This document shows, in pieces, positions 47,742 to 55,417 of a stretch of 64,000 bases of DNA (its first letter is position 1; each line of letters begins with the position of its first letter). Source of the DNA: Microbacterium sp. USTB-Y. GTDB taxonomy: Bacteria > Actinomycetota > Actinomycetes > Actinomycetales > Microbacteriaceae. The notes under the pieces were generated by a model. That model ran no database searches and was not told the origin of the DNA. It saw only the letters and a program-made list of their open reading frames with translations. Made by a program: the position numbers and the translations under genes. Location of the stretch: contig NZ_JAGMTU010000001.1 of assembly GCF_023703415.1 (NCBI RefSeq), positions 124,001 through 188,000 of the forward strand, given 5' to 3'.

Positions 47742-49079
47742 ATGTCCAGCACCCTTGATCCGCTTCTGGAGGCCACTCGGCTTCTGGTGGAGGCGTGGGG
47801 TGATGCCTCCTCTGGTGCGGGTCTGTCGCGGGAGCGGCTGGTGGCGGTGAATGAGGCGATCGGGCGGGTGAAGCGCACCGCGGATGGGGTGCATGCGGAA
47901 GTGGCTGCCCGGTTGGCGGAGGAGTCGCGGCCGGAGCTGGGGCCGCAGTCGTTGGCGAGGCAGCAGGGGTTTCGGAACACGGCCCAGTTGATCGCGACGA
48001 CGACCGGGGCGTCGACCGGGGACGCGGCCCGGCTCGTCAAGGTCGGGGAGGCGACGGCGCCGCGGGCGAACCTGGTCGGGGAGGTGTTGCCGGCGAAGTT
48101 CCCGGCCGTGCGGGAGGCGCTGGTCGCGGGACGGATCGGGGCGGCGGCGGCGGGGGTGATCGTGGGGTTTCTGGATCGGATGATCGTGAGGGTGGGGCGG
48201 GAGAAGACCGCGGAGGCGGAGGAGTTCCTGGTCGGGAAGGCGCCGGGGCTGTCGCACGATGAGGTGCGGCGGATGCTCACCCGGTTGGAGGCGCATCTGG
48301 ATCCGGACGGGGTCGCACCCCGGGAGGAGGAGCTGCGGGCCCGGGCGTCGGTGACCCTGTTCGAGCGGGAGGGGATGCTGCATGTGACCGCGGTCCTGGA
48401 TCCTGTGCGGGGTGCGGCGGTGAAGACCGCGATCGGAGGGTTCGTGTCGGCGGAGTTCGCCGCGAAGCGGGACGGGCGAGACCCGAACGCGCCGGACGCG
48501 GACCGGCGCACCGTCCCGCAGGTCCAGGCCGACGCGCTCGTGCACCTCGCCGAGCACGCCCTGACCTGTGAGGGCAAGGGGACCTTGAACGGGGCGACGG
48601 TGATCGTCCGCGTGAACGCGACCGACCTGGAGGCCGGGACCGGGTTCGGGCTCATCGACGGGCTCGACCAGCCCGTCAGCATCGACACGGTCCGCCGCAT
48701 GGCGGGCGGGGGCGGGGTGAGCCGGTGGGTATGCGGGCAAGACGGGGAGATCCTGCACTGGGGGCGGGATCGGCGGTTGTTCAGTCGCGCCCAGCGCCTC
48801 GCCCTGGTCGAACGCGACGGCGGATGCGCGTTCTGCGGACTCCCACCCACAATGACGAAAGCCCACCACATCGACTGGTGGGCCCGCGACCACGGCGAAA
48901 CCGACCTCACCAACGGGGTTCTGCTGTGCGAGACCTGCCACCACCTCATCCACGACAACGACTGGACCATCCGCGTCGACGGCACCGGCATCCGTGCGAA
49001 GGTCTGGTTCCTGCCCCCACCCGGAACCGGTGGCCCACCCCGCCCCGGCGGCAGAGCACGCACCGAAATCCTCGCCTGA
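47742..49079 (+). CDS. DUF222/HNH endonuclease-like protein
   Basis: A 445-aa protein with an N-terminal helical DUF222 (13E12-type) domain (about 1-330) and a C-terminal HNH nuclease domain: VERDGGCAFCGLPPTMTKAH, HIDWWARDHGE, then LLCETCHHLIHDNDW. Two CxxC pairs would bind structural zinc, and the His-His pair plus the last His form the metal-dependent active site. Such genes occur in many paralogous copies in Microbacteriaceae and may be mobile or selfish. Its codon use (runs of cgggg) differs slightly from neighbours. Function in the cell is unknown. Confidence 0.9.
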   Translation: MSSTLDPLLEATRLLVEAWGDASSGAGLSRERLVAVNEAIGRVKRTADGVHAEVAARLAEESRPELGPQSLARQQGFRNTAQLIATTTGASTGDAARLVKVGEATAPRANLVGEVLPAKFPAVREALVAGRIGAAAAGVIVGFLDRMIVRVGREKTAEAEEFLVGKAPGLSHDEVRRMLTRLEAHLDPDGVAPREEELRARASVTLFEREGMLHVTAVLDPVRGAAVKTAIGGFVSAEFAAKRDGRDPNAPDADRRTVPQVQADALVHLAEHALTCEGKGTLNGATVIVRVNATDLEAGTGFGLIDGLDQPVSIDTVRRMAGGGGVSRWVCGQDGEILHWGRDRRLFSRAQRLALVERDGGCAFCGLPPTMTKAHHIDWWARDHGETDLTNGVLLCETCHHLIHDNDWTIRVDGTGIRAKVWFLPPPGTGGPPRPGGRARTEILA

Positions 49080-49105
49080 AACACGAGCCCGGGGTGGCGT
49101 CCCTG

Positions 49106-49233
49106 TGGGGTCGTCGAGCGAAGACGCCGAACACCACCGCCCTCCTGGGGTCGTCGAGCGAAGACACCGAACACCACCGCCCTCCCGGGCTCGTCGAGCG
49201 AGGACGCCGAAGGCGACCGAGACGAAACGCCGG
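49106..49233. repeat. dispersed repeat, copy 3 (40-bp tandem units)
   Basis: Three tandem units with a 40-bp period (starting 49106, 49146 and 49186) each contain tggggtcgtcgagcgaagac or a close variant; the last continues into gcgaccgagacgaaacgccgg. They match only one side of the palindromes at 9077, 16167 and 57087, so this copy is an expanded half-element. Confidence 0.8.
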
Positions 49234-49291
49234 TCTCCTCCGGATCAACGGCGCCCTACGGCGAGCGCTGGCGCCCGTCCTCCGGCCGGGT

Positions 49292-49297
49292 TAGGTT
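49292..49297 (+). promoter_or_regulatory. -10 element (leaderless) of the LysM-like gene
   Basis: TAGGTT lies 7 nt before the ATG at 49305. Confidence 0.45.
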
Positions 49298-49304
49298 CTG
49301 AATC

Positions 49305-49859
49305 ATGAAACGCGCCGCGACGATCGCCTGGGCGACCGCGGGGGTCGCCGCGGTCGGCATCGTGGCGCTCATCGCCTCGCCGCGGGTCTCCCCCGCGACG
49401 GCGGCACACTCTGTCAGATCATCGGCGGCGAGCACGGCCGGCCCGATGCCGGGCGGCACGTCCACGCCGACGCCCGACCCGGATCGCGTCATCTGGCTCG
49501 GCGACGGGATCAGCGTGAAGGCCGGGGACCTCCCGAACGGATGCACGACCTACTCGAAGATCCAGATCTTCGACGTGGGCGCGCACAGCTACGGCCGGCT
49601 CGTCGGAGACCCCGACGACCGCGGCCCCTCGGCGGGCGCGACCGGCACCGTGAACCGCGACGCCGGCGGAGACATCCTCAGTTACACGGCCGCTCCCGGT
49701 GACGACATCTGGTCCATCGGCGACCGGCTCTGCACGAACCCGCTCATGATCGGCCGGTACAACCACGTCGGCTCGGACCCTGGGGAGCACACCCTCCAGC
49801 CCGGCGAGACCGTGGTGATCCGCCCCGACATGAACGTCGAGTGGACGCCAGGCGCCTGA
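49305..49859 (+). CDS. secreted or membrane-anchored LysM-like protein
   Basis: A 184-aa protein with an N-terminal signal/anchor segment (about 5-27), a Ser/Thr/Pro/Gly linker, a short beta domain and a C-terminal LysM-like module: YTAAPGDDIWSIGDRLC, then NHVGSDPGEHTLQPGETVVI. LysM modules bind peptidoglycan glycans, so it probably stays near the cell wall. Two cysteines (around residues 80 and 148) could form a disulfide outside the cell. No enzymatic domain is visible. Confidence 0.7.
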   Translation: MKRAATIAWATAGVAAVGIVALIASPRVSPATAAHSVRSSAASTAGPMPGGTSTPTPDPDRVIWLGDGISVKAGDLPNGCTTYSKIQIFDVGAHSYGRLVGDPDDRGPSAGATGTVNRDAGGDILSYTAAPGDDIWSIGDRLCTNPLMIGRYNHVGSDPGEHTLQPGETVVIRPDMNVEWTPGA

Positions 49860-49923
49860 CCCCCGGAAGCCACAGGCTGACGCCCGAAAGCGGCGCAGAC
49901 GCCGCCCGCCTGAGCGGCATTGC

Positions 49924-51069
49924 TCAGCTCCGCGCGGCCGCCTCGGCACGGCCGGCGCGCTGCTGATCCCACGCTCCGTGGTCGGCGCCCGCCGTGCGCA
50001 GGAACACGATGATCCAGCTGAAGATCAGCACGGCGGCGATCAGCTCGACCGCCGTCAGGTTGTAGTACCCGGTCGCGAAGAACACGCCGAGCAGGGCGAT
50101 CACGAGCACGTAGATCCAGCCCAGTGCGACGAACACGCGCGAGATCCGGCGCAGGAACCACGGCAACCCGACCACGACCACGGCGAAGCACACGGCCATG
50201 CCGGTCGCGACCGTGTTGTGCAGGAGGAAGAAGCGGTCAACGGGGAAGATCCCGACGCACGCGAGCAGGATCCCGATCAGGATGAGCCCCACCCGGACGA
50301 TCGTGCGCCCGCGCTCATCCCGGGGTTCGGGCACCGGCAGCGCCGCCGTCGCGTAGCGGGCGATCGTGGTCACCATCACCCCCGCGACGATGAGGGTCGT
50401 GTTGAACGCCGGGGACGAGGCGTTGCTCGCCATGCCCAGGGCGGAGAGGTTGTCGCGCCACCAGTGCGGGTCCGTCGCCTCGAGCATCGCCGTGAGCGCG
50501 CCGATCACGAGGAAGATCGCCAGGATCAGCGAGATCGAGGTGGGGCTCAGCGCGGCCGCGCTGAGGTAGCAGACATAGGCGGTGAGGGCGAGCGCGACCC
50601 CGACCAGCACGGCCCCCGGGAACGGGAACACGGGCGCATCCCGGAAGCCCGCCTCGAGGAGGGCGGCAAGCCCGAACAGCGCCAGCAGCGCGACGGCGCC
50701 GTGTGCGAGCGCGATCGCCGTCAGCTCGTACCAGCGCAGTCGCTGGCCCGGCGTCGCGAACCCGTCGTTCGCCGCATCCGGATCCTGCTTCTCCGGCGCC
50801 TCGGCCGCCTCCATCCGCAGCCCGATGCGCCCCGCGGTGAAGGCCAGCACTGCGACGGCGGCGCCGCCGATCGCGGCGACCATCCCGACCGACCACGGCC
50901 CGGTGATCGACAGCGTGCGGTGCCAGAAGATCACGAAGGCCACGAGGAAGCCGAGGACGAGCGCGACCGCGCCGGTCAGCAGGGCGTCCGTCTCGCGCAT
51001 CTGACGCAGCGTCGCCGTGGCGCGCGCGTCGCGCATCCGCCTGATCAGTCGATCCCACTCGGTCCGCAT
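49924..51069 (-). CDS. DUF998-like multi-pass membrane protein
   Basis: A 381-aa protein with about ten helices. DNLSALGMASNASSPAFN and GIFPVDRFFLLHNTVATGMA match the DUF998 family pattern (a conserved asparagine/serine loop and a HN motif in a later helix). A charged N-terminal 30 residues and a cytoplasmic loop (EAPEKQDPDAANDG) precede the conserved part. Function unknown; no transport motif is evident. GGGAGGT precedes the ATG. It is convergent with the LysM gene and divergent from the HAD gene. Confidence 0.7.
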   Translation of the reverse strand: MRTEWDRLIRRMRDARATATLRQMRETDALLTGAVALVLGFLVAFVIFWHRTLSITGPWSVGMVAAIGGAAVAVLAFTAGRIGLRMEAAEAPEKQDPDAANDGFATPGQRLRWYELTAIALAHGAVALLALFGLAALLEAGFRDAPVFPFPGAVLVGVALALTAYVCYLSAAALSPTSISLILAIFLVIGALTAMLEATDPHWWRDNLSALGMASNASSPAFNTTLIVAGVMVTTIARYATAALPVPEPRDERGRTIVRVGLILIGILLACVGIFPVDRFFLLHNTVATGMAVCFAVVVVGLPWFLRRISRVFVALGWIYVLVIALLGVFFATGYYNLTAVELIAAVLIFSWIIVFLRTAGADHGAWDQQRAGRAEAAARS

Positions 51070-51134
51070 CCGAGCACCTCCCGTGTCGTGTCCACCCTAA
51101 GGGCCGACCGGAGCCGGCCGCGTCTGCCCGCCGA

Positions 51135-51140
51135 TACCCT
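51135..51140 (+). promoter_or_regulatory. -10 element of the HAD gene (leaderless)
   Basis: TACCCT lies 6 nt before the ATG at 51147. Confidence 0.45.
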
Positions 51141-51146
51141 GGGAGC

Positions 51147-51797
51147 ATGCCTCAGACCTTCCGCGCCCGCGCCGCCCTGCTCGACATGGACGGCACCCTC
51201 GTCGACTCGACCGCCGTCGTCGAGCGCCTGTGGCTGGCCTGGGCGCAGCCCCACGGCCTCGACCCCGAGTTCGTCCTCAGCGTGGTGCACGGGCGCCAGG
51301 GGCACCAGAGCATGGCGATCATGCTGCCCGATCGCCCGCACGAGGAGAACCTCGCGGAGAACCGCGAGATGCTGGCCCGCGAGAGCGGCGACGTCGACGG
51401 CGTCGTGGAGGTGCCGGGCGCCGCCGGTCTGCTGGCGGCCCTGACCGCGTACCCGCACGCGATCGTCACGTCGGCGGACGACCGGCTGATGCGCGTGCGC
51501 ATGGGCGCCGCCGAGCTCGACGTGCCGGCCGGGCCCGTCACCGCGGAGCACGTCTCCGCCTCCAAGCCCGACCCGGAGGGCTTCCTCCTGGGTGCCAGGC
51601 GGCTCGGCGTCGACCCGGCCGACTGCCTCGTCTTCGAGGACTCCGGGGCCGGGATCGAGGCCGCCCGCGCCGCGGGGATGCGGGTCATCGGCGTGGGGGC
51701 CGGCTCTGCCGCGCACTCCCCCGACGCCGTCGTCGCCGACCTCACGCACGTGACGGTCACCGCGGACGGCGACGGCTTCGCGGTCACGGTCGACTGA
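51147..51797 (+). CDS. HAD-superfamily sugar-phosphate phosphatase
   Basis: A 216-aa HAD hydrolase: motif I DMDGTLVDS with Asp13 and Asp15, a helical cap including VHGRQGHQSM, motif II IVTSAD, motif III Lys in SASKPDPEGF, motif IV VFEDSGAGIEAA. It resembles glycerol-3-phosphatase/2-deoxyglucose-6-phosphatase types that dephosphorylate small sugar or polyol phosphates in the cytoplasm. It overlaps the convergent LacI gene by 14 bp at the 3' end. A role in detoxifying excess triose or glycerol phosphate fits the nearby dha genes, but this is inference. Confidence 0.87.
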   Translation: MPQTFRARAALLDMDGTLVDSTAVVERLWLAWAQPHGLDPEFVLSVVHGRQGHQSMAIMLPDRPHEENLAENREMLARESGDVDGVVEVPGAAGLLAALTAYPHAIVTSADDRLMRVRMGAAELDVPAGPVTAEHVSASKPDPEGFLLGARRLGVDPADCLVFEDSGAGIEAARAAGMRVIGVGAGSAAHSPDAVVADLTHVTVTADGDGFAVTVD

Positions 51798-52812
51798 CAG
51801 AACGCGCGGTCGACCCGCGCGTGCGCAGCACGCTCGCGGTGCGCCGCGGCGTCTCCGCGGGGCGGCCCGCCATCAGCGCCTCCAGGGCGTCCAGCAGCGC
51901 GATCCCCGTCTCCCGCGGCGTCATCTCGATCGCCGTGATCGCCGGCCGCGCGCTGCGGGCCTGTGCGGAGTCGGATCCGGTCGCGACCATCACCTGCCCG
52001 GGCACGGCCACGCCCGCATCCAGCAGCGCCTGCTCGGCCCCGGCCGCGTGCCGCCCCGTCATGCACACGAGCGCATCGGGCAGGCCTTCGGTCAGCAGCC
52101 GCGCGGCGATCTCGGCGCCGCCGTCGAGCCCGGTCCGCTCCGGCTGGGCGATGAGCCGCGGCGCCGCGCCGCGCTCCGCGCACCACGCCGTGTACTCGTC
52201 GATGCTGTCGAGATTCCACGAGTTCGGATCCGTGCCGTGCGCGAGCACGACCGTGCGGGCCCCCGCCCTCCCGAGGTGATCCAGCAGGCGCCGCATCGCC
52301 CCGGCGTCGTCCTCCGACACCCAGTCGACGAAGTCGGGACGCCCCGGCACGCTGCCCTGGGCGACGCAGGGGATGCCCCGTCGTTCGAGCAGCGCCACCA
52401 CGGCGTCGTCGCGATGCGGGTTGGACACGATGTAGCCGTCCAGGGAGAACGCCAGCGGCGGGATCGGCGTACGGGTGAGATCCGGCACGAGCACCACGCT
52501 GAGCCCTCGGGCGAGCGCCTGGGCGGAGAGCTCTCCGGCGAAGCGCATGAACACGTCCACTCCGCTGGGCCGGTAGTCGGCGAGCGCGTCGAGCGAGCGG
52601 AAGACCAGGCCGATCGCCCCGATCGACGAGCTGCGCAGCCCCCGCGCCATCGCGTCGGCCTGGTAGCCGAGCTCCTCCGCCACCCCGACGATCCGCGCGC
52701 GCGTGGCCTCGGAGAGGGTGCCCTTGCCGTTGAGCGCGTGCGAGACGGCGGTGATCGAGACGCCGGCGCGACGGGCGACGTCGCGGATCGTGATGCCGTG
52801 CCCGTGGACCAT
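51784..52812 (-). CDS. LacI-family transcriptional regulator
   Basis: A 342-aa LacI/GalR repressor: HTH and hinge ITIRDVARRAGVSITAVSHA and GYQADAMARGLRSS at residues 7-60, then a periplasmic-binding-like effector domain. It is divergent from the C45 hydrolase/MHS transporter genes with a 12-bp palindrome between, so it most likely represses that pair until its substrate is present. TAGCAT lies 6 nt before the ATG (leaderless). Its 3' end overlaps the HAD gene. Confidence 0.9.
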   Translation of the reverse strand: MVHGHGITIRDVARRAGVSITAVSHALNGKGTLSEATRARIVGVAEELGYQADAMARGLRSSSIGAIGLVFRSLDALADYRPSGVDVFMRFAGELSAQALARGLSVVLVPDLTRTPIPPLAFSLDGYIVSNPHRDDAVVALLERRGIPCVAQGSVPGRPDFVDWVSEDDAGAMRRLLDHLGRAGARTVVLAHGTDPNSWNLDSIDEYTAWCAERGAAPRLIAQPERTGLDGGAEIAARLLTEGLPDALVCMTGRHAAGAEQALLDAGVAVPGQVMVATGSDSAQARSARPAITAIEMTPRETGIALLDALEALMAGRPAETPRRTASVLRTRGSTARSVSRP

Positions 52813-52818
52813 GCTCGG

Positions 52819-52824
52819 ATGCTA
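52819..52824 (-). promoter_or_regulatory. -10 element of lacI-type gene (leaderless)
   Basis: TAGCAT on the minus strand lies 6 nt before the ATG at 52812. Confidence 0.5.
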
Positions 52825-52877
52825 CGCGAACCCGACCCGCGATGCGGAACCGCCTCGCAAGGCGCAATGGCCTTGCA

Positions 52878-52889
52878 TAAAACGTTTTA
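52878..52889. promoter_or_regulatory. LacI-type operator
   Basis: TAAAACGTTTTA is a perfect 12-bp palindrome with the central CG typical of LacI/GalR sites. It is AT-rich in GC-rich DNA and lies between the divergent lacI-type and C45 genes, 81 nt before the latter. Confidence 0.8.
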
Positions 52890-52969
52890 CGTACCTAACG
52901 TGCTGCGGTAGCACCCGCCGGCGGCCGAAGACGGCCCCGCGCACCGCACAGCATGGACATTGGAGACCG

Positions 52970-54049
52970 ATGCGGCTTCTCACGCTCACCAGCAGCACCA
53001 CCGACCCCCGCGAGCGCGGGCGGCAGATCGGCGGCGCGCACCCCGACGCCGTCCGGCGCAGCGCCGAGCTGTACCGTGCGCACTTCGCCGCGCTGGGCAT
53101 CGACCTCGACCGCGCCGATGAGATCGCGCGCCGCAGCCACGACCTGCTGCGCGGCTGGCACGCCCCGCTCGCCGAGGAGTCCGACGCGATGGCCGATGCC
53201 GCAGGCGTCGACCGCCTCCTCGTCGCGGCGGTCGGCGCACGCACCGAGATCCTCGCCGCCGCCGAGCCGCAGCGCGAGGGCGAGTGCTCCACCGCGGTGC
53301 ACGTCCCCGCGACGGGCGCGGCCGAGACCATCCAGACCTGGGACTGGCATGCGGCGCTGGTGCCGTTCGGTCTGCTCCTGGACTACGCCCCGGCAGCGGG
53401 ACGGCGCGCCAAGCTGTTCACCGAGTTCGGCACGGCGGCGAAGATCGGCGCAAACAGCGCGGGTCTCGGCCTGCACTTCAACATCCTCAGCCACCGGCAG
53501 GACTCCGCGGCGGGGGGCGTGCCCGTGCACGCGATCGCCCGTCGCATCATCGACGAGGCCGATTCCGTCGACGACGCGATCGCCCTCGCCTCCTCGGCGG
53601 CCGTGAGCGCCTCCACGGTGTTCACGGTGACCGAGCGCGGCGACGACCGCCGCGCGCCGCGGGCGGCCTCCATCGAGGTCTCCCCCGCGGGCGTCGCGGT
53701 CGTGGCCCCCGCCGGCGACGGCTGGCTGCTGCACACCAACCACTTCCTCGATGAGGGCCTCGCGGCGGGCGACACCATGCCCGCCGACTCGACCACGGCC
53801 GAGCGCTACGCGCACCTCGCCGCCGTGCGCTCCGGCATGACCGGCCTCGACCCCCTCGAGCGCGCCGCCGCGATGTGCGGCGGCGACGGACACGACGCGG
53901 CCGTGTGCATGCGTCCCGAGCTCGACAAGCCCTCCCATGAGCAGTGGGAGACGCTCCTCACGATCGGCATCGATGCCGATTCCCTCCACCTCGACGTCCA
54001 CCCCGGCACCCCCGCCGACGCCGCCCGTCACGGCATGACCCGCTTCTAG
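52970..54049 (+). CDS. C45-type Ntn hydrolase / acyltransferase
   Basis: A 359-aa member of the C45 peptidase/acyl-CoA:6-aminopenicillanate acyltransferase family. The expected autocatalytic cleavage and nucleophile is Cys106 in GECSTAVHV, almost the same position as Cys103 of the Penicillium enzyme. TWDWHA, GLGLHFNIL and NHFL are conserved Ntn-fold segments. It would hydrolyse or transfer an acyl group on an amide such as an N-acyl amino acid, lactam or lipid. The ATG at 52970 has GGAGA upstream. It is followed 21 nt later by an MHS transporter, and LacI control is likely. Confidence 0.8.
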   Translation: MRLLTLTSSTTDPRERGRQIGGAHPDAVRRSAELYRAHFAALGIDLDRADEIARRSHDLLRGWHAPLAEESDAMADAAGVDRLLVAAVGARTEILAAAEPQREGECSTAVHVPATGAAETIQTWDWHAALVPFGLLLDYAPAAGRRAKLFTEFGTAAKIGANSAGLGLHFNILSHRQDSAAGGVPVHAIARRIIDEADSVDDAIALASSAAVSASTVFTVTERGDDRRAPRAASIEVSPAGVAVVAPAGDGWLLHTNHFLDEGLAAGDTMPADSTTAERYAHLAAVRSGMTGLDPLERAAAMCGGDGHDAAVCMRPELDKPSHEQWETLLTIGIDADSLHLDVHPGTPADAARHGMTRF

Positions 54050-54070
54050 ACCCCATCCTCAAGGACGATC

Positions 54071-55417
54071 ATGGCTTCCCTCGACACCCGAGCCCTCGCG
54101 CAGCACGCCGCGACGGCGATGCGCACCTTCTTCATCTCCGGCTTCGGCACCGCGCTGGAGTTCTACGACTTCATCATCTACGGCTTCGCCGCGGCGCTGG
54201 TCTTCCCGACGCTGTTCTTCCCCTCGGTCGACCACCTCACCGGCACCCTGATCGCCTTCGCGGCCTTCGGCGTGGGCTTCGTCGCCCGCCCGCTCGGCGG
54301 CATCGTGATCGGCCATTTCGGCGACCGCGTCGGCCGCAAGTCCATGCTGGTGCTCACCCTGCTCGTGATGGGCTCGAGCACCTTCCTCATCGGCTGCCTG
54401 CCGACCTACGCCGCCGTCGGCGCGCTGGCGCCGATCCTCCTCGTCGCGCTGCGCCTCATCCAGGGCTTCGCCGCGGGCGGCGAGTGGGGCGGCGCATCGC
54501 TGTTCGGCATCGAGAACGCTCCCGAGAACCGCCGCGGCCTCTGGGGCAGCTTCACGAGCACCGGCATCGGCATCGGCTCGCTGCTGGGCACCCTGGTGTT
54601 CCTCGCGATCTCGATCTTCCCCGAACCGCAGCTGCTGGCCTGGGGCTGGCGGATCCCGTTCTGGCTCGGCGGGGCGCTCGTGATCATCGGCCTGATCGCC
54701 CGCCTGCGCATGCCTCAGGAGACCATCGCCGTCGAGAAGGCGCCGAAGGTGCCGCTCTTCGCCGCGATCCGTCAGCACCCGCGTGCGATCCTGCTCGCCA
54801 TCGGCGTCTCGTTCGGCTACAACACGATCGCGTACATCGGATCTATCTTCACCATCACTTACGCCGAGCAGATCGGCTACACCTCGACCGAGTCGCTCGT
54901 GCTGCAGCTGGTCGGATCCGCCGCCTTCATGATCGCGGTCCCCTTCCTGGGCCTGCTGTCCGACCGGATCGGCCGCAAGAAGCTCGTCGGCTGGGGCGCG
55001 CTCGTCTACGGCGCGTTCTTCTTCGCGTTCTTCCCGATGGCGGAGGGGCACGTCATGTTCCTCGTGGTGCTCGGCTACATCGGCGTGAACGTCTTCATGG
55101 CGATGCCGCAGAGCACGATCCCCGCCTTCCTCGGCGAGCAGTTCTCGAAGGAGTCGCGCTACTCGGCGATCTCGGTGACCTACCAGACGGGCGCCGCGAT
55201 CGGCGGCGGCACGGCCGCGACCGTCGCCACGGCGATGTTCATCGCCTTCGGCGGCAATCCGATCGGCGTGGGCCTGTACTCGGCGGCGGCGTGCCTGATC
55301 CTCGCGCTGTGCGCCCTGGGGCTGCGGGAGACGTTCCGCACGCCGACCGCCGAGCTGGGCGCCCCCGTCGCGCGCTCCACCGCGTCGGGCGAGGGGGCCG
55401 TGCTCAGCGCGGCGTGA
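54071..55417 (+). CDS. MHS-family MFS metabolite:proton symporter
   Basis: A 448-aa transporter with 12 helices. GTALEFYDFIIYGFAAALVF in TM1 and GHFGDRVGRKSMLVLTLLVM in the 2-3 loop are hallmarks of the metabolite:H+ symporter family (shikimate, proline/betaine, dicarboxylates). EWGGASLFGIENAPENRRG completes the signature. It would import the substrate or export the product of the C45 enzyme encoded just upstream. It overlaps the convergent dhaM gene by 14 bp with no terminator between. Confidence 0.88.
   Translation: MASLDTRALAQHAATAMRTFFISGFGTALEFYDFIIYGFAAALVFPTLFFPSVDHLTGTLIAFAAFGVGFVARPLGGIVIGHFGDRVGRKSMLVLTLLVMGSSTFLIGCLPTYAAVGALAPILLVALRLIQGFAAGGEWGGASLFGIENAPENRRGLWGSFTSTGIGIGSLLGTLVFLAISIFPEPQLLAWGWRIPFWLGGALVIIGLIARLRMPQETIAVEKAPKVPLFAAIRQHPRAILLAIGVSFGYNTIAYIGSIFTITYAEQIGYTSTESLVLQLVGSAAFMIAVPFLGLLSDRIGRKKLVGWGALVYGAFFFAFFPMAEGHVMFLVVLGYIGVNVFMAMPQSTIPAFLGEQFSKESRYSAISVTYQTGAAIGGGTAATVATAMFIAFGGNPIGVGLYSAAACLILALCALGLRETFRTPTAELGAPVARSTASGEGAVLSAA

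Noticed and set aside
47453..47758. A 101-aa open frame before the HNH gene
   Set aside because: No ribosome binding site, biased Arg/Pro composition, no motif, and it runs past the HNH start.
47742..49079. Homing endonuclease or prophage nuclease
   Set aside because: No intron, intein, terminase or portal genes are near. The DUF222/HNH layout is the usual stand-alone form in this family of bacteria.
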